Positions 37,071 to 46,691 of a stretch of 64,000 nt of DNA are shown here, one piece after another. Origin of the DNA: a candidate division KSB1 bacterium (lineage in GTDB: Bacteria; Zhuqueibacterota; Zhuqueibacteria; Thermofontimicrobiales; Thermofontimicrobiaceae); contig JAPDPQ010000022.1 in the NCBI GenBank assembly GCA_034506395.1, positions 26,527 through 90,526 on the forward strand, in the 5' to 3' direction. The notes beneath the pieces are model-generated. The model did no database searches. It was not told where the DNA came from and saw only the letters and a list, made by a program, of their open reading frames with translations. Both the position numbers and the translations under genes were made by a program. Every line of letters starts with the position of its first letter. Positions within the stretch are counted from its first letter, which is position 1.

Positions 37071-37634
37071 GCTTCATTCTGATTTTTTAATATACTCAAG
37101 TCTTACTGCAAAACCCAGCTTCTCCTAGCTCATTTCCATGTTCACTCGGGACAAGACTTATTAGTCCCTGAACGAAAACCATTACATTTGAATTAGAAAA
37201 GTCATTCCGAACGAAGTGAGGAATCTGGTGACAATTGCATTGTTAGACTTACAGATTTCTCTCCGCCAACTGGCGGGTCAATTAACAATAAGCGGAGTTT
37301 TCGTTTTAGCACTAATTAAAAATCTCGAGCCTCGCTCATGGTGCTTTGAAACTTCGGCAGCAAAATTTGCTTTCATTGAATACCTAAAAAACAAAACCGC
37401 TTTTTTTTGAAATCAATGCAATCTACGCGTCAAAGATAGACAAATAAGTTATTCATGTCAAGTTTTTTTTGCAATCATTTCGCAAATTGATCATTGAATC
37501 GGCTGAAGAATTCAACTAAAAGTTCCTTGGTAATTATAATTTAGGAGATGATGAAAGAACAGTTTTCAAAATTGCCCTGATCGGACCATTGACCAAGCAA
37601 TAAATCAGAACGTCGATTAGGCCATCTTCAAAAT
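37071..37634. other. 564-bp gap upstream of the sugar genes
   Basis: No gene. It holds repeat copy R4 (37169-37282), then AT-rich sequence. A 64-codon plus-strand reading frame over R4 is an artefact of the repeat. The promoter of the sugar block should lie near 37080-37170 on the minus strand, but I see no clear boxes. Confidence 0.55.
37169..37282 (+). repeat. Dispersed repeat, copy R4
   Basis: Starts TGAACGAAAACCATT, then a core from 37201 reading GTCATTCCGAACGAAGTGAG, GAATCTGGTGAC, GTTAGACTTACAGATTTCTC and CGCCAACTGGCGGGTCAAT. Best match is R1 at 4612-4721, in the same orientation, including about 30 bases outside the core. The right end is less certain. Confidence 0.7.
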
Positions 37635-37662
37635 AAAAAAGCGAGGTAAAATTTTACCTCGC
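37635..37662 (-). terminator. Rho-independent terminator of dnaK
   Basis: On the minus strand a perfect 22-base palindrome, GCGAGGTAAAATTTTACCTCGC (37641-37662 shown in two halves: GCGAGGTAAAA / TTTTACCTCGC), followed by TTTTTT. It starts 38 bases after the dnaK stop. Confidence 0.9.
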
Positions 37663-37700
37663 CTTTCAATCAGGTTTACACATCGAAGCAGAACCGGACC

Positions 37701-39617
37701 TTATTTCTTCTCGTCATCAACTACCTCATAATCTGCTTCTTCGACATCTTTGTCACTTTTCGAACCTTGGCTTGCACCGTACTGAGCACCACTCTGCTGA
37801 GCGCCAGCACCGCTGCCAGCTTGTTGCTGATAGAGCTTGGCTGAAACCTCGTTCCAAATCTGGTTCAATGCTTCCATACTGGATTTGATCTCGTTGGTAT
37901 TATCCGACTTGATCGCTTCTCTGACGCGACCGACCGCAGCTTCGAGTTTGGATTTCGAGCTGCTATCGATTTTATCGCCAAGTTCCCTCAAATTTTTCTC
38001 AGTTTGATAGGCGATCTGGTCCGCTTGGTTCTTTAGATCAGCCAACTCGCGTTTCTTTCGATCTTCAGCCGCATGAGCCTTGGCGTCAGCAACCATTTTC
38101 TCAATCTCTTCTTTGGTCAGTCCGGTCGAAGCCTCAATTCGAATCGATTGTTCTCGACCAGTGGCTTTATCCTTAGCAGAAACGTTCAAGATGCCGTTGG
38201 CGTCGATATCGAACGTAACTTCGATTTGCGGAACGCCTCGCGGGGCAGGTGGAATACCGTCCAGATGGAATCGACCCAGCGTTCGGTTATCCGCCGCCAT
38301 TTCGCGTTCACCTTGCAACACATGGATTTCCACTGAAGGCTGATTGTCTGTCGCCGTAGAGAAGATTTCCGACTTCCTGGTCGGGATTGTGGTGTTCTTC
38401 TCGATCAACTTGGTAAACACACCACCTAGGGTCTCAATTCCCAAAGATAGCGGCGTGACATCCAACAGCAGCACATCAGTGACGTCGCCAGCCAGCACTC
38501 CGCCTTGAATAGCAGCACCGATTGCTACCACTTCATCAGGATTGACTCCCTTATGCGGTTCTTTCTTGAATATTTCTCGGACGATCTCCTGGACGCGAGG
38601 CATTCGGGTCGCACCACCGACTAACACCACCTCATCGATATCGCGTTCCGTCAAGCCAGCATCCTTGAGCGCAATCTCACATGGCCCTCGCAGCTTTTGG
38701 AATAGATCATCACACAGTTGCTCGAACTTCGCACGAGTTAGTGTCATGCTCAAGTGTTTCGGGCCAGTATTCGTAGCTGTGATAAACGGCAAATTGATAT
38801 CGGTCTGCGTAACCGTTGATAATTCACATTTCGCCTTTTCTGCTGCTTCCTTTAATCGTTGCAACGCCATTGGATCTTTAGAGAGATCGACACCTTCTTG
38901 TTTTAAAAATTCATCCACCATCCAGTCGATGATCCGCTGATCGAAATCGTCACCACCGAGATGGGTATCACCATTGGTCGATTTCACTTCAAATACACCA
39001 TCACCGATCTCCAGAATTGAAATATCGAACGTTCCTCCACCCAGATCGAACACCGCAATTTTTTCATCCTTCTTTTTATCTAAACCGTACGCCAAGGATG
39101 CAGCTGTTGGTTCATTGATGATGCGCCGAACATTTAACCCTGCGATCTCCCCCGCTTCCTTCGTCGCCTGGCGTTGGCTATCATTAAAATAAGCTGGGAC
39201 AGTAATAACCGCCTCTGTGACTTTCTGTCCAAGATAATCTTCCGCCGTTTGCTTCATCTTCTGCAAGATCATGGCGGAAATTTCTTGAGGCGAATATTCC
39301 TTATCACCAATCCTGACTCGTGCCACATCATTTTTGCCGCGAACCACTTCATACGGAACTTCCTCAATCTCGCGTTTCACCTCATCATATCGGCGTCCCA
39401 TAAACCGCTTGATCGAATAAATGGTGTTTTTAGGATTGGTAACCGCCTGTCGTTTGGCGATCTGCCCAACCAGTCGTTCGCCATCCTTAGTAAAAGCAAC
39501 GACCGAAGGTGTGGTACGGCCGCCTTCCGAGTTCGGAATAACGACTGGCTCCCCACCTTCCATGACCGCCACACAAGAATTCGTCGTTCCAAGATCAATG
39601 CCAATTATTTTGCCCAT
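37701..39617 (-). CDS. dnaK: Chaperone DnaK (Hsp70)
   Basis: 638 residues from ATG 39617, which has GGAGG seven bases upstream; an in-frame start 24 bases earlier is less likely. Begins [18 protein letters not shown] (phosphate-1 loop), with the adenosine motif region [37 protein letters not shown], the linker [19 protein letters not shown], and the C-terminal [13 protein letters not shown] tail typical of bacterial DnaK. ATP-driven folding of cytosolic proteins with DnaJ and GrpE, whose genes lie 3 to 6 kb upstream on the same strand. It has its own terminator. No CIRCE operator was found near it. Confidence 0.99.
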   Translation of the reverse strand: MGKIIGIDLGTTNSCVAVMEGGEPVVIPNSEGGRTTPSVVAFTKDGERLVGQIAKRQAVTNPKNTIYSIKRFMGRRYDEVKREIEEVPYEVVRGKNDVARVRIGDKEYSPQEISAMILQKMKQTAEDYLGQKVTEAVITVPAYFNDSQRQATKEAGEIAGLNVRRIINEPTAASLAYGLDKKKDEKIAVFDLGGGTFDISILEIGDGVFEVKSTNGDTHLGGDDFDQRIIDWMVDEFLKQEGVDLSKDPMALQRLKEAAEKAKCELSTVTQTDINLPFITATNTGPKHLSMTLTRAKFEQLCDDLFQKLRGPCEIALKDAGLTERDIDEVVLVGGATRMPRVQEIVREIFKKEPHKGVNPDEVVAIGAAIQGGVLAGDVTDVLLLDVTPLSLGIETLGGVFTKLIEKNTTIPTRKSEIFSTATDNQPSVEIHVLQGEREMAADNRTLGRFHLDGIPPAPRGVPQIEVTFDIDANGILNVSAKDKATGREQSIRIEASTGLTKEEIEKMVADAKAHAAEDRKKRELADLKNQADQIAYQTEKNLRELGDKIDSSSKSKLEAAVGRVREAIKSDNTNEIKSSMEALNQIWNEVSAKLYQQQAGSGAGAQQSGAQYGASQGSKSDKDVEEADYEVVDDEKK

Positions 39618-39722
39618 GAACTGCCTCCTCATTGTTTTCAATTTATATCACAAAATCTTTCCGATTTTCTCTAAACTATTCTTAATTCACCTTGCAGCTA
39701 ATTTTTGCAAATACCATGCCAT

Positions 39723-39781
39723 GAAAAAATAAAAAAGGCAAACTTACAATAAGCGATATTTCATGCACTTATAAGTTTGCC
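39723..39781 (-). terminator. Rho-independent terminator after fmdB-like gene
   Basis: Minus strand: GGCAAACTTA (complement of 39772-39781) pairs perfectly with TAAGTTTGCC (39737-39746) across a 25-base loop, then TTTTTTATTTTTT. It separates the fmdB-like gene from dnaK. Confidence 0.85.
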
Positions 39782-39790
39782 CAGCAAGGG

Positions 39791-39822
39791 ATGGCAAAGT
39801 GGCCAAGACGGCACTTTGCCAT
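39791..39822 (-). other. 11-bp perfect hairpin at the fmdB-like stop codon
   Basis: ATGGCAAAGTG (39791-39801) and CACTTTGCCAT (39812-39822) form a perfect 11-bp stem around a 10-base loop, starting within the stop codon. It has no T run and stands just before the true terminator, perhaps as a 3'-end stabiliser. Confidence 0.6.
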
Positions 39823-40133
39823 CATTCTGCCTTTTTGGCAGCTTTTTCTGACATTGTTTTACTACCAAAGGCATCATCTGTTTTCGAGGAGCTGGTTGAC
39901 TCAGAGGAAAAACTTCTTCCTTCTTCCTTTTGTTTTTCGCTTTTATAGCTCGGACTTCGATAATCCGTGATGTAAAAACCGCTCCCTTTAAACAGAAAAC
40001 CGTTGCCAGGACCTATTAATCGCTGCACCTGACCATTGCATTTAGGACAATTCGTCAATGGACGAGCAGTGATCGATTGGAAATGCTCAAAATGATATCC
40101 ACATACCTCACATTGATAATCGTACGTCGGCAT
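39822..40133 (-). CDS. FmdB-like zinc ribbon protein
   Basis: 103 residues. The N-terminal 40 residues are the FmdB/CxxC regulatory zinc ribbon: MPTYDYQCEVCGYHFE, then CPKCNG, giving two CxxC knuckles. A GFLFKGSGFYITDYRS segment follows, which is the conserved continuation of this family, and then a low-complexity Ser/Lys/Glu tail. The function of the family is unsettled; it is a short nucleic-acid-binding or regulatory candidate. It sits between htrA and dnaK in the proteostasis run, followed by two hairpins. Confidence 0.9.
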   Translation of the reverse strand: MPTYDYQCEVCGYHFEHFQSITARPLTNCPKCNGQVQRLIGPGNGFLFKGSGFYITDYRSPSYKSEKQKEEGRSFSSESTSSSKTDDAFGSKTMSEKAAKKAE

Positions 40134-40362
40134 CGCTACAACTCCACTTCGTTATCATCCTACCTTTTACCCAATCAGAAACGCTTTAACCAGCTAATGG
40201 AAATTTGCCAACCGAACAAACCCAGCAAAAATTTCATGATTGTTTTGTCGAGATTGAGAAGCAATTTTTTCACGGAGCGTTCGATTGGCAAATTCGCTTT
40301 TAAAGTTTTTTTTCTGTTTTTTCTAAAAAGTATAGCTTGTTACTCAGATAACTCGTCGAGGG

Positions 40363-41928
40363 TTATCGAGGAACTCGAATCGTGACATAAAAATGGTTTA
40401 CAGTTCCTCGAATCACCCTTTTGAGTCTCATAAACACCACATCTCCGGGCTTTAATTCATCGATGATCGATTCATATTCTCTGACATTGGTCACCGGCTG
40501 ACGATTCACCGAGATGATTAAATCTCCTACCCGAATACCTTTACGAGATGCCGCGCTACCTTGATCGACGCCAACTACAATAACACCCTCTTCATCGTCC
40601 TCGAATCCGTATTGACGCGCACGTTCTCTGGTGAGATTCGCCACTCGGATCCCCAGTTTCTCAGTCTCTCTGGCTGACATTTGAGCAGGCGGACGGTCAT
40701 CCGGTCGTTCGGTCAATGTCACTGTAATCTCTTTGATCTTTCCATCGCGAACGATTTTCAGCCTTACCTTATCCCCAGGATTTCGTTCCGCTATCCTCAA
40801 GCGAAAATCATTATCATCGACAACTTTGCGACCGTCAACTTCCAGCACGACATCTTGTTCTTTCAAACCTGCTTTATCGGCCGGTGTCCCTTTTTCAACA
40901 CTGGCAATCAGAGCGCCTTGCGAATTTTCCAGCCCGAGCGCCTGAACCATTTCTTCGTCTATGGCTTGGGGTGTCACTCCAAGATATCCGCGGACCACAT
41001 ACCCTTTATCAATTAAAATTTCCATGACGCGCCGCGCCATGTTGATCGGAATGGCGAATCCAATGCCATTAAAACCTCCAGACTGAGAGACAATGGCTGT
41101 ATTAATTCCGATGAGCTCCCCTCTCAAATTCACTAACGCTCCACCACTATTACCAGGATTGATGGCAGCGGTGGTCTGGATAAAATCTTCATAAGACGCA
41201 ATACCAATGTTGGATCGTCCTTTTGCACTAATAATCCCTTCCGTCACTGTCTGTTGCAACTGTTGGCTGAACGGATTGCCGATTGCCATAACAATTTGTC
41301 CGACCCTTATTTTATCAGAATCACCCATTCGGGCAAAAGGCAAATTTTTAGCGTCTATTTTCACCACTGCGACGTCCGTTTTCTCATCGCGTCCAACGAG
41401 TTTAGCGACATAATCTTTTTTATCCGCCGTGATGACACGGATTTCATCAGCTTCTTGCACGACATGATTGTTGGTCAGAATATACCCGTCTGAGCTGACA
41501 ATTACCCCAGATCCTAAACCTTCCTGCCGGAATTCCCGTTCCCCACTATCATCGCGCCTTCGCCGTTGGTCGGGTTCTCCAAAAAAATTAAAAAATTCAT
41601 CCCAAGGGTTAAAAAACTGTCGATAACGGATAATTTTAGCACTGGTAATGGTCACCACCCACGGTTTGACATTTTCAGCCACTTGAATATATGCTTGCTC
41701 AAGCTGAACCAGCGCATCGCTGCTGGATAGCTGTGGATCAGCAGGCATTATGCTCGCTGGGGAGTCCGCAGCTCGGTAATCAGCCTGGATACTCTTTGTC
41801 GCTGCTGGTTCGTTTGAAGCAAATCCATTGAAGATGAAATTAAAATTTGCTGAAATAATAAGGCCAGCAATTACACCGAGAATGCCGACCAATACCAGCA
41901 AGGCGATATTTCGGTTTGACATTGCCAT
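40363..41928 (-). CDS. HtrA/DegP-type periplasmic serine protease, two PDZ domains
   Basis: 521 residues. One N-terminal membrane helix (about 9-28), so it is anchored or exported. The trypsin-like domain has the full triad: His155 in TNNHVV, Asp185 in EKTDVAVVKI, Ser261 in GNSGGALVNLRGE. Two PDZ domains follow (about 310-400 and 425-515), the first with GYLGVTPQAIDEE, the second ending near IRVPR. A charged insert FGEPDQRRRRDDSGERE lies in the LA-loop region before the His strand. It degrades or refolds misfolded envelope proteins. AGGAGG precedes the start. Neighbours are chaperones. Confidence 0.96.
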   Translation of the reverse strand: MAMSNRNIALLVLVGILGVIAGLIISANFNFIFNGFASNEPAATKSIQADYRAADSPASIMPADPQLSSSDALVQLEQAYIQVAENVKPWVVTITSAKIIRYRQFFNPWDEFFNFFGEPDQRRRRDDSGEREFRQEGLGSGVIVSSDGYILTNNHVVQEADEIRVITADKKDYVAKLVGRDEKTDVAVVKIDAKNLPFARMGDSDKIRVGQIVMAIGNPFSQQLQQTVTEGIISAKGRSNIGIASYEDFIQTTAAINPGNSGGALVNLRGELIGINTAIVSQSGGFNGIGFAIPINMARRVMEILIDKGYVVRGYLGVTPQAIDEEMVQALGLENSQGALIASVEKGTPADKAGLKEQDVVLEVDGRKVVDDNDFRLRIAERNPGDKVRLKIVRDGKIKEITVTLTERPDDRPPAQMSARETEKLGIRVANLTRERARQYGFEDDEEGVIVVGVDQGSAASRKGIRVGDLIISVNRQPVTNVREYESIIDELKPGDVVFMRLKRVIRGTVNHFYVTIRVPR

Positions 41929-42183
41929 CTCGTTTTCCTCCTAATGAAAATCTATTGATCGTCTTTGGTTGCTAATTTAACGATTCAAAGACAATTTTGT
42001 TGCGTTCTTGAACTTTTCTCAAAAAGCGCTGAAGCCGATCATCGCTCCATGCATAGCTTATCAGGTGTTTTAATCCCACAAAGAAGCAACCTGCATATTA
42101 ATCGCTCAATTAAACCTGAAATGATCTAACCGCATTGGGTCATTGATTAGACCATTTTCTCCTATTACTTATTCCAGAAACTC

Positions 42184-43317
42184 TCAATAGAACCGACCAT
42201 TGTTTTCAAATTGCTCGACGATTTTCCGTTCCTCCTCGGTCAAATTCGCCCGTCTGATGACCCGGATTGTGACGTATTGATCGCCAGTTCCTGTCTTGCT
42301 CTTGACTCCCAATCCTTTCAGCCGAAATGTTTTGCCGTCCTTGGTTCCAGGTGGGATTTTCAAATCGACTTTTTGATTATAGACTGTCTTCACGCGAATT
42401 TTGGTGCCTTTAATCGCCTGAATGATATCTAATGGCACTTCACAATAAATATCGTTTCCCTCTCGCCTAAAGAAACGATGAGGAGCTATATGCAGGGTGA
42501 TGTAAATATCGCCTCGCGGCCCATCTTTGATCCCTGCAGCACCCTGGCCTTTCAGTTTCAGCCTTGTTCCCTCGGCAATTCCTGGCGGAATCGTAATCGA
42601 CAGATTTTTGTTTGTTCGAACCACCCCAGTGCCAGCGCACACAGGGCAAGATCGTTCGATGATCGTACCCCGTCCGAAACAGCGAGGACAGGTTCGGTTA
42701 ACAGCAAAAAAGCCCTGGGAGAACGAGATCGTTCCGCGACCATGGCAATCGGGGCAGGTCTTTGGTTTGCTCCCTTTTGCAGCCCCAGTCCCATCACAGC
42801 TTTGACACGGCTCCTCCAGGGCAACATTGATCACCTGCTTCCCGCCATTGATGGCAAGCTCAAACGGAATGGTTAAATCGTGGTATAAGGTTTCGCCCTT
42901 CTCGCTCCTCCCAGCTTGGCTTTTGCGAAACCGATCACCGAAATCAAAGAAATCACCGAAAATATCCCCCAATCCACCAAATCCAAACAGATCTTCGAAC
43001 GAAAAAGTCCCCGAACGTCCTTGGTGAGAAGCACCAGGACGCCAAAATTGACTAAAGTCGAAGCCGCCGAAGCCTTCGGTCGAACCTCCAGCAAATGCGC
43101 CATATTTGCGCATTTGATCGTATTGTTTCCGTTTGGCCGGGTCCCGGAGCACATTGTAGGCCTCGGAAATTTCCTTAAATTTTGCCTCGGCTGATTTATC
43201 CCCCCGATTCTTGTCTGGGTGATATTTCTTGGCAAGCTCGCGATACACCCGCTTGATCTCTTCATCCGAGGCATTTTCGCTTACTCCTAATATGTCGTAA
43301 TAATCTCGCTTGGGCAT
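42184..43317 (-). CDS. dnaJ: Co-chaperone DnaJ (Hsp40)
   Basis: 377 residues with the full type I layout: J domain (1-70) with the HPD motif in YHPDKN, a Gly/Phe-rich stretch (75-130), four zinc knuckles ([32 protein letters not shown]) and the C-terminal substrate-binding domains ([16 protein letters not shown]). It stimulates DnaK ATPase and delivers substrates. Its ATG follows the grpE stop by 2 bases, so the two are co-translated. The order hsp20-grpE-dnaJ leaves dnaK outside this unit, which is uncommon. Confidence 0.98.
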   Translation of the reverse strand: MPKRDYYDILGVSENASDEEIKRVYRELAKKYHPDKNRGDKSAEAKFKEISEAYNVLRDPAKRKQYDQMRKYGAFAGGSTEGFGGFDFSQFWRPGASHQGRSGTFSFEDLFGFGGLGDIFGDFFDFGDRFRKSQAGRSEKGETLYHDLTIPFELAINGGKQVINVALEEPCQSCDGTGAAKGSKPKTCPDCHGRGTISFSQGFFAVNRTCPRCFGRGTIIERSCPVCAGTGVVRTNKNLSITIPPGIAEGTRLKLKGQGAAGIKDGPRGDIYITLHIAPHRFFRREGNDIYCEVPLDIIQAIKGTKIRVKTVYNQKVDLKIPPGTKDGKTFRLKGLGVKSKTGTGDQYVTIRVIRRANLTEEERKIVEQFENNGRFY

Positions 43318-43319
43318 CG

Positions 43320-43916
43320 TTAGTTCTCAGCTACCTTCTCCACTTTAATCACTTTCACCTGGGCTGGACGCAACAACCGATCGTGAAATTGATATCCAGA
43401 GCGCCATTCCTCTGCAACAATTGCATCACCATCGTGGTGATTATCTTCGCTCATTATTGCCTCATGGAGCTCCGGATCAAATTTTTGTCCCTTCGCATGG
43501 ATGCGCCTCAGCCCATGTCCTGTCAAGATGTCCATCATCTTCTGATATATTAATTTCAACCCATTGAAAAATTCACTCTGATTATTATTGGAATCGACAT
43601 GACTCAGCATTCGTTCGAAATCGTCAATTACAGGCAGCAGCGAACCCACCAATTCACTTTTAAACAAGTTCGAAAGTTCCAAACGCTCTTTCTCAACTCG
43701 CTTCTTATAGTTCATAAATTCGGCTTGCAACCGCTGCAATTGCTCCACATAATTATTCTTCTCTGGAGACTCCTTCGCAGCGTTTTTCTGCGCCTGCGGT
43801 TCGGCCGACTCTATCTTTTTCTCATCCGCCACCTCTTGAGCATTCTTGCTACCGTCTGCCGTTTCATCGGTGATTTTTATCTCGAATTCTTGGTCATGTT
43901 CTTTTTTCTCTACCAT
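43320..43916 (-). CDS. grpE: Nucleotide exchange factor GrpE
   Basis: 198 residues. An acidic, disordered N-terminus (about 1-50), a long helix with [18 protein letters not shown] (55-72), then the four-helix/beta-wing part with [12 protein letters not shown] and a C-terminal wing ending VKVIKVEK. The classic GrpE GDxFDPxxHEAI motif appears as [12 protein letters not shown]. It releases ADP from DnaK. Second gene of the hsp20-grpE-dnaJ unit; 16 bases separate it from hsp20. Confidence 0.97.
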   Translation of the reverse strand: MVEKKEHDQEFEIKITDETADGSKNAQEVADEKKIESAEPQAQKNAAKESPEKNNYVEQLQRLQAEFMNYKKRVEKERLELSNLFKSELVGSLLPVIDDFERMLSHVDSNNNQSEFFNGLKLIYQKMMDILTGHGLRRIHAKGQKFDPELHEAIMSEDNHHDGDAIVAEEWRSGYQFHDRLLRPAQVKVIKVEKVAEN

Positions 43917-43932
43917 CCATCAACTCCATCAA

Positions 43933-44367
43933 TTAATTGACCTCAATTTTTATCTCCTGAGCGCCAGATTTCCTCTGCCGTGGTAAAGTGACCTCAAGCA
44001 ACCCATTCTCATATTTCGCGGTGATCTTCTCTTTGTTCACCTCCTCTGGAATATGGATCGACCGACGGAATGGGCCATAATAGCACTCGGAGCGAAGATG
44101 CTGCTTCAGATCATGCAATGGCTTCCGCTCACCACTGATCCGTAAGTTGTTCTCATTCATACTGATTTTGATTTCATCGCGTTTTACCCCAGGAATCTCT
44201 GCGATGACAATGTAGGCATCATCCGTTTCCACCAAATCAACTGCCGGTTGCCAGTAGCCAGATTCCCACTCCGGTTCATTTCGCAAAAAATCTTTGACCA
44301 CCCGATGCACTTCTTTTCTCAAATTTCTCAGATCATGCCATGGATAGAAAAACATTCCTCGGTACAT
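43933..44367 (-). CDS. Small heat-shock protein Hsp20
   Basis: 144 residues with an alpha-crystallin domain: WQPAVDLVETDDAYIVIAEIPGVKRDEIKI, a LRISGERK strand, SECYYGPFRRSIHIPEEVN and the motif AKYENGLLEVTLPR. It binds unfolding proteins without ATP. First gene of the hsp20-grpE-dnaJ unit, with GGAGG before the ATG and a candidate -24/-12 promoter about 50-65 bases upstream. Confidence 0.97.
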   Translation of the reverse strand: MYRGMFFYPWHDLRNLRKEVHRVVKDFLRNEPEWESGYWQPAVDLVETDDAYIVIAEIPGVKRDEIKISMNENNLRISGERKPLHDLKQHLRSECYYGPFRRSIHIPEEVNKEKITAKYENGLLEVTLPRQRKSGAQEIKIEVN

Positions 44368-44417
44368 AGCTGCCTCCTCTAGATTGATTTTTTATTTTCG
44401 ATTTTTTCCTATTTAAT

Positions 44418-44433
44418 TACAAACACTGTGCCA
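44418..44433 (-). promoter_or_regulatory. Candidate sigma54 (-24/-12) promoter of hsp20 operon
   Basis: Minus strand: TGGCACAGTGTTTGTA. Compared with the sigma54 consensus TGGCAC-R-N4-TTGCW it matches the -24 box fully and the -12 box except for C to T in TTGC, a position that normally matters. Start of transcription would fall near 44407, 40 bases before the hsp20 ATG. Confidence 0.4.
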
Positions 44434-44915
44434 CATGCCTCGGTCTGTTTAACGTCCTGTTTTTCTTTAAAGACAGCGAATTCATTTATCGATGTATCAT
44501 CCACACAAACCCTGTCAAATTGGCAGACCAACTTGAATAATTGTTCCTATTAAAGTGCTCAGCAAACTCCAAATGCTGGTCAATTTCAGCAAATAAGTAA
44601 AGCTTATCATTTCGACGAGAATTTTGGCATGGATCAATCTGGTCGATCAAACGATTGCATGAAATAGGCAGATTCCTCACTGTTCGTGATTTTGACTCAG
44701 GAACGGTTCGGTTGAGAAGCTGGCAAAATTTTCGCTTTGAAGGAAATTGGAAAAAAAGGAAACTTTTCTCAGCCTAAAATGTACGAGTTAATCCCTCTGA
44801 CCATTTGCAGGATTCAAGATTTTATAAGCAATAGAATTTAGCTTTTTGAAATTGAACATTCGATCGAACGAGCATAAAATTTTAAAGGCGAGGCTGCTGG
44901 CGAGAATTTTTATGG

Positions 44916-45012
44916 AAACGGCTCACGAATCCCAATTGAAACGACTTCCAGATTAAAGGGGGTATATCATGCTGGTGCTGCCGAAAACGGTGACAATCTC
45001 AGTGAGCCGTTT
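44916..45012. other. Inverted repeat enclosing 75 bases after htrA-like stop
   Basis: AAACGGCTCAC (44916-44926) and GTGAGCCGTTT (45002-45012) are perfectly complementary over 11 bases. On the minus strand this closes a structure that begins 17 bases after the htrA-like stop, followed by CCATAAAAATTCT. It may be a long-loop terminator or a structured RNA; the interior shows no further strong pairing by eye. Confidence 0.4.
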
Positions 45013-45028
45013 GAATAGAATGGGCACC

Positions 45029-46522
45029 TCATAATACCTCAACAAAACAATGAAAGCAATTTTCGCCCCTTCTCATTTTAAAAATATGCACTTTTCCTTG
45101 ATCCAGTTGGCTAATAAGATTTTCAAACTCTGCTGCAGAAGCAACCTTTCGGCTATCGATTTCCAGAATTATATCGTTTGGTTGAATGCCAGCATCATGC
45201 CCAGGGCTGAATTGCTGAACCGAGACCACCAAAACCCCCTCTCCCATTTTCAAGTTCATTTGCTCGGCTAACCGACTGGTGATGGTTTCAACCTCCAAAC
45301 CCAAGTTGCGGAACTTTCGCGCCGGTTTCGGAAAACTGATGGGAGTTCGAGATCCAGTTCGCTCTGCCAGGGTGACCGGAATCTTTAACACTCGATCACC
45401 TCGTAATAAAGTGAGCGAGACGACCTCTCCAGGTCGCTTCTGAGCAATAATGCTTTGAACAATGTTGCCTTTATTGACCACTTGATGGTCGATTTTTACA
45501 AGAATATCCTTTTCTTGGATTCCAGCTCGTTCGGCTGGGCTTTCCTCAGCCACATGATCGATAAAGATGCCAAACGGATATTTTAATCCCATTGCGCGAG
45601 CGATCTTTTCGTTGACGTCCTGCATCGAAATACCAAGATAGCTTCGAATCACATAGCCATGCTGAATCAGTTTTTTCATGATTTCTTGGGCTAAATTGAT
45701 CGGAATTGCAAATCCGTAGCCTTGGTTGTACCCCGACTGGGTGGCAATGGCTGTATTAATGCCAATAACTTCGCCGCGAAGATTCACTAGTGGACCGCCG
45801 CTGTTGCCAGGATTAATAGGAGCGTCGGTCTGAATGAAATTCTCGACGCCAAAACTATCCGAAATGATATTGATATCTCTTCCCAGGGCACTGACAATGC
45901 CGGCTGTTACGGTAGAACGAAGCTCGAGCGGATTGCCAATGGCCAATACCCATTCTCCGATCTCCACTGAATCGGAATTGCCAAACTGAGCCACGGGCAA
46001 ATGATCCGCAGCGATCTTGATAACGGCTAATTCAGTCAAAGGATCTGCTCCGACAAGGTTAGCCTCAAAACTACGATCATCTGCCAAGGTAACAGTAATC
46101 CGTTCGGCTTTTTCTACTACATGCATATTGGTCAAAATGTAACCATCTGATGTCACAATTATACCAGAGCCACTCCCTTTCTGACGAAATTCTTTGGGCA
46201 AGGGAATATGGAGATAACGATCCTCGAAAAATTCTTTCAGTTCGATGTTGCCAAATTGTTCGTTCCAGAGTTCATTGGCATAAACCGTCATCACGCTATT
46301 GATTGCAACAACAGTCGGAATGACTTTCTTGGCGATTTTTGTAAATGATTGTGGGAATGTCTGCTCGTCGCTCTGGTCGGACCGGAATGGAAGCAGCGAT
46401 CCTGAAGGTGGGGTTTTAGCCATGATAAAAAAGCATGGCGCTGCTACGATGAGCAGCGCCACACAGCTCACGAGGATTATGCCATAGCGAATCTTCAGAT
46501 TTCGAGTTTTGCTGCAAGCCAT
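45029..46522 (-). CDS. Second HtrA-type protease with Glu at the Asp position
   Basis: 497 residues; one N-terminal membrane helix (about 13-34). Trypsin-like domain with His134 (LTNMHVV) and Ser241 (GNSGGPLVNLRGE), but the strand that normally reads TDLAV is TELAVIKI, placing Glu164 at the catalytic Asp site. Two PDZ domains follow (about 285-370 and 395-495). Overall it is a paralogue of the protease at 40363-41928 and shares its layout, with a shorter insert before the His strand. With Glu the triad could be weakened or the protein could act mainly as a chaperone. The ribosome-binding site is a modest AAGGAT. Confidence 0.94.
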   Translation of the reverse strand: MACSKTRNLKIRYGIILVSCVALLIVAAPCFFIMAKTPPSGSLLPFRSDQSDEQTFPQSFTKIAKKVIPTVVAINSVMTVYANELWNEQFGNIELKEFFEDRYLHIPLPKEFRQKGSGSGIIVTSDGYILTNMHVVEKAERITVTLADDRSFEANLVGADPLTELAVIKIAADHLPVAQFGNSDSVEIGEWVLAIGNPLELRSTVTAGIVSALGRDINIISDSFGVENFIQTDAPINPGNSGGPLVNLRGEVIGINTAIATQSGYNQGYGFAIPINLAQEIMKKLIQHGYVIRSYLGISMQDVNEKIARAMGLKYPFGIFIDHVAEESPAERAGIQEKDILVKIDHQVVNKGNIVQSIIAQKRPGEVVSLTLLRGDRVLKIPVTLAERTGSRTPISFPKPARKFRNLGLEVETITSRLAEQMNLKMGEGVLVVSVQQFSPGHDAGIQPNDIILEIDSRKVASAAEFENLISQLDQGKVHIFKMRRGENCFHCFVEVL

Positions 46523-46691
46523 GGTGTGATTATCCTTCTCGAATGAGCTTTATAATTCTGATCGATTACAAAGCCATGTTCAGATAAGCTGGAATAAACA
46601 GTCAGCTAACTGAAGGTCAGACATCATCGATACGTTTCCTTATTCTGGGGTCAAATAGAATCGATTATCAAACTCTGGAACTGGAGTTCCA

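Larger units (their letters stand above)
44368..45028. other. 661-bp gap between hsp20 and the second HtrA gene
   Basis: Contains the candidate promoter at 44418-44433 and an inverted repeat at 44916-45012 downstream of the htrA-like stop. The remainder is AT-rich, with no gene seen. Confidence 0.6.

Noticed and set aside
37216..37410. 64-codon plus-strand reading frame
   Set aside because: It begins inside repeat copy R4 and has no ribosome-binding site; repeat-derived.
40175..40273. 32-codon hydrophobic reading frame upstream of the FmdB-like gene (minus strand, GTG start)
   Set aside because: It reads MKKLLLNLDKT...LKRF and looks peptide-like, but there is no ribosome-binding site for the GTG or the internal ATG, so I do not call it.
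37436..44500. CIRCE (HrcA) operator near dnaK or grpE
   Set aside because: I looked for TTAGCACTC-N9-GAGTGCTAA upstream of the hsp20, FmdB-like and dnaK genes and found nothing similar.
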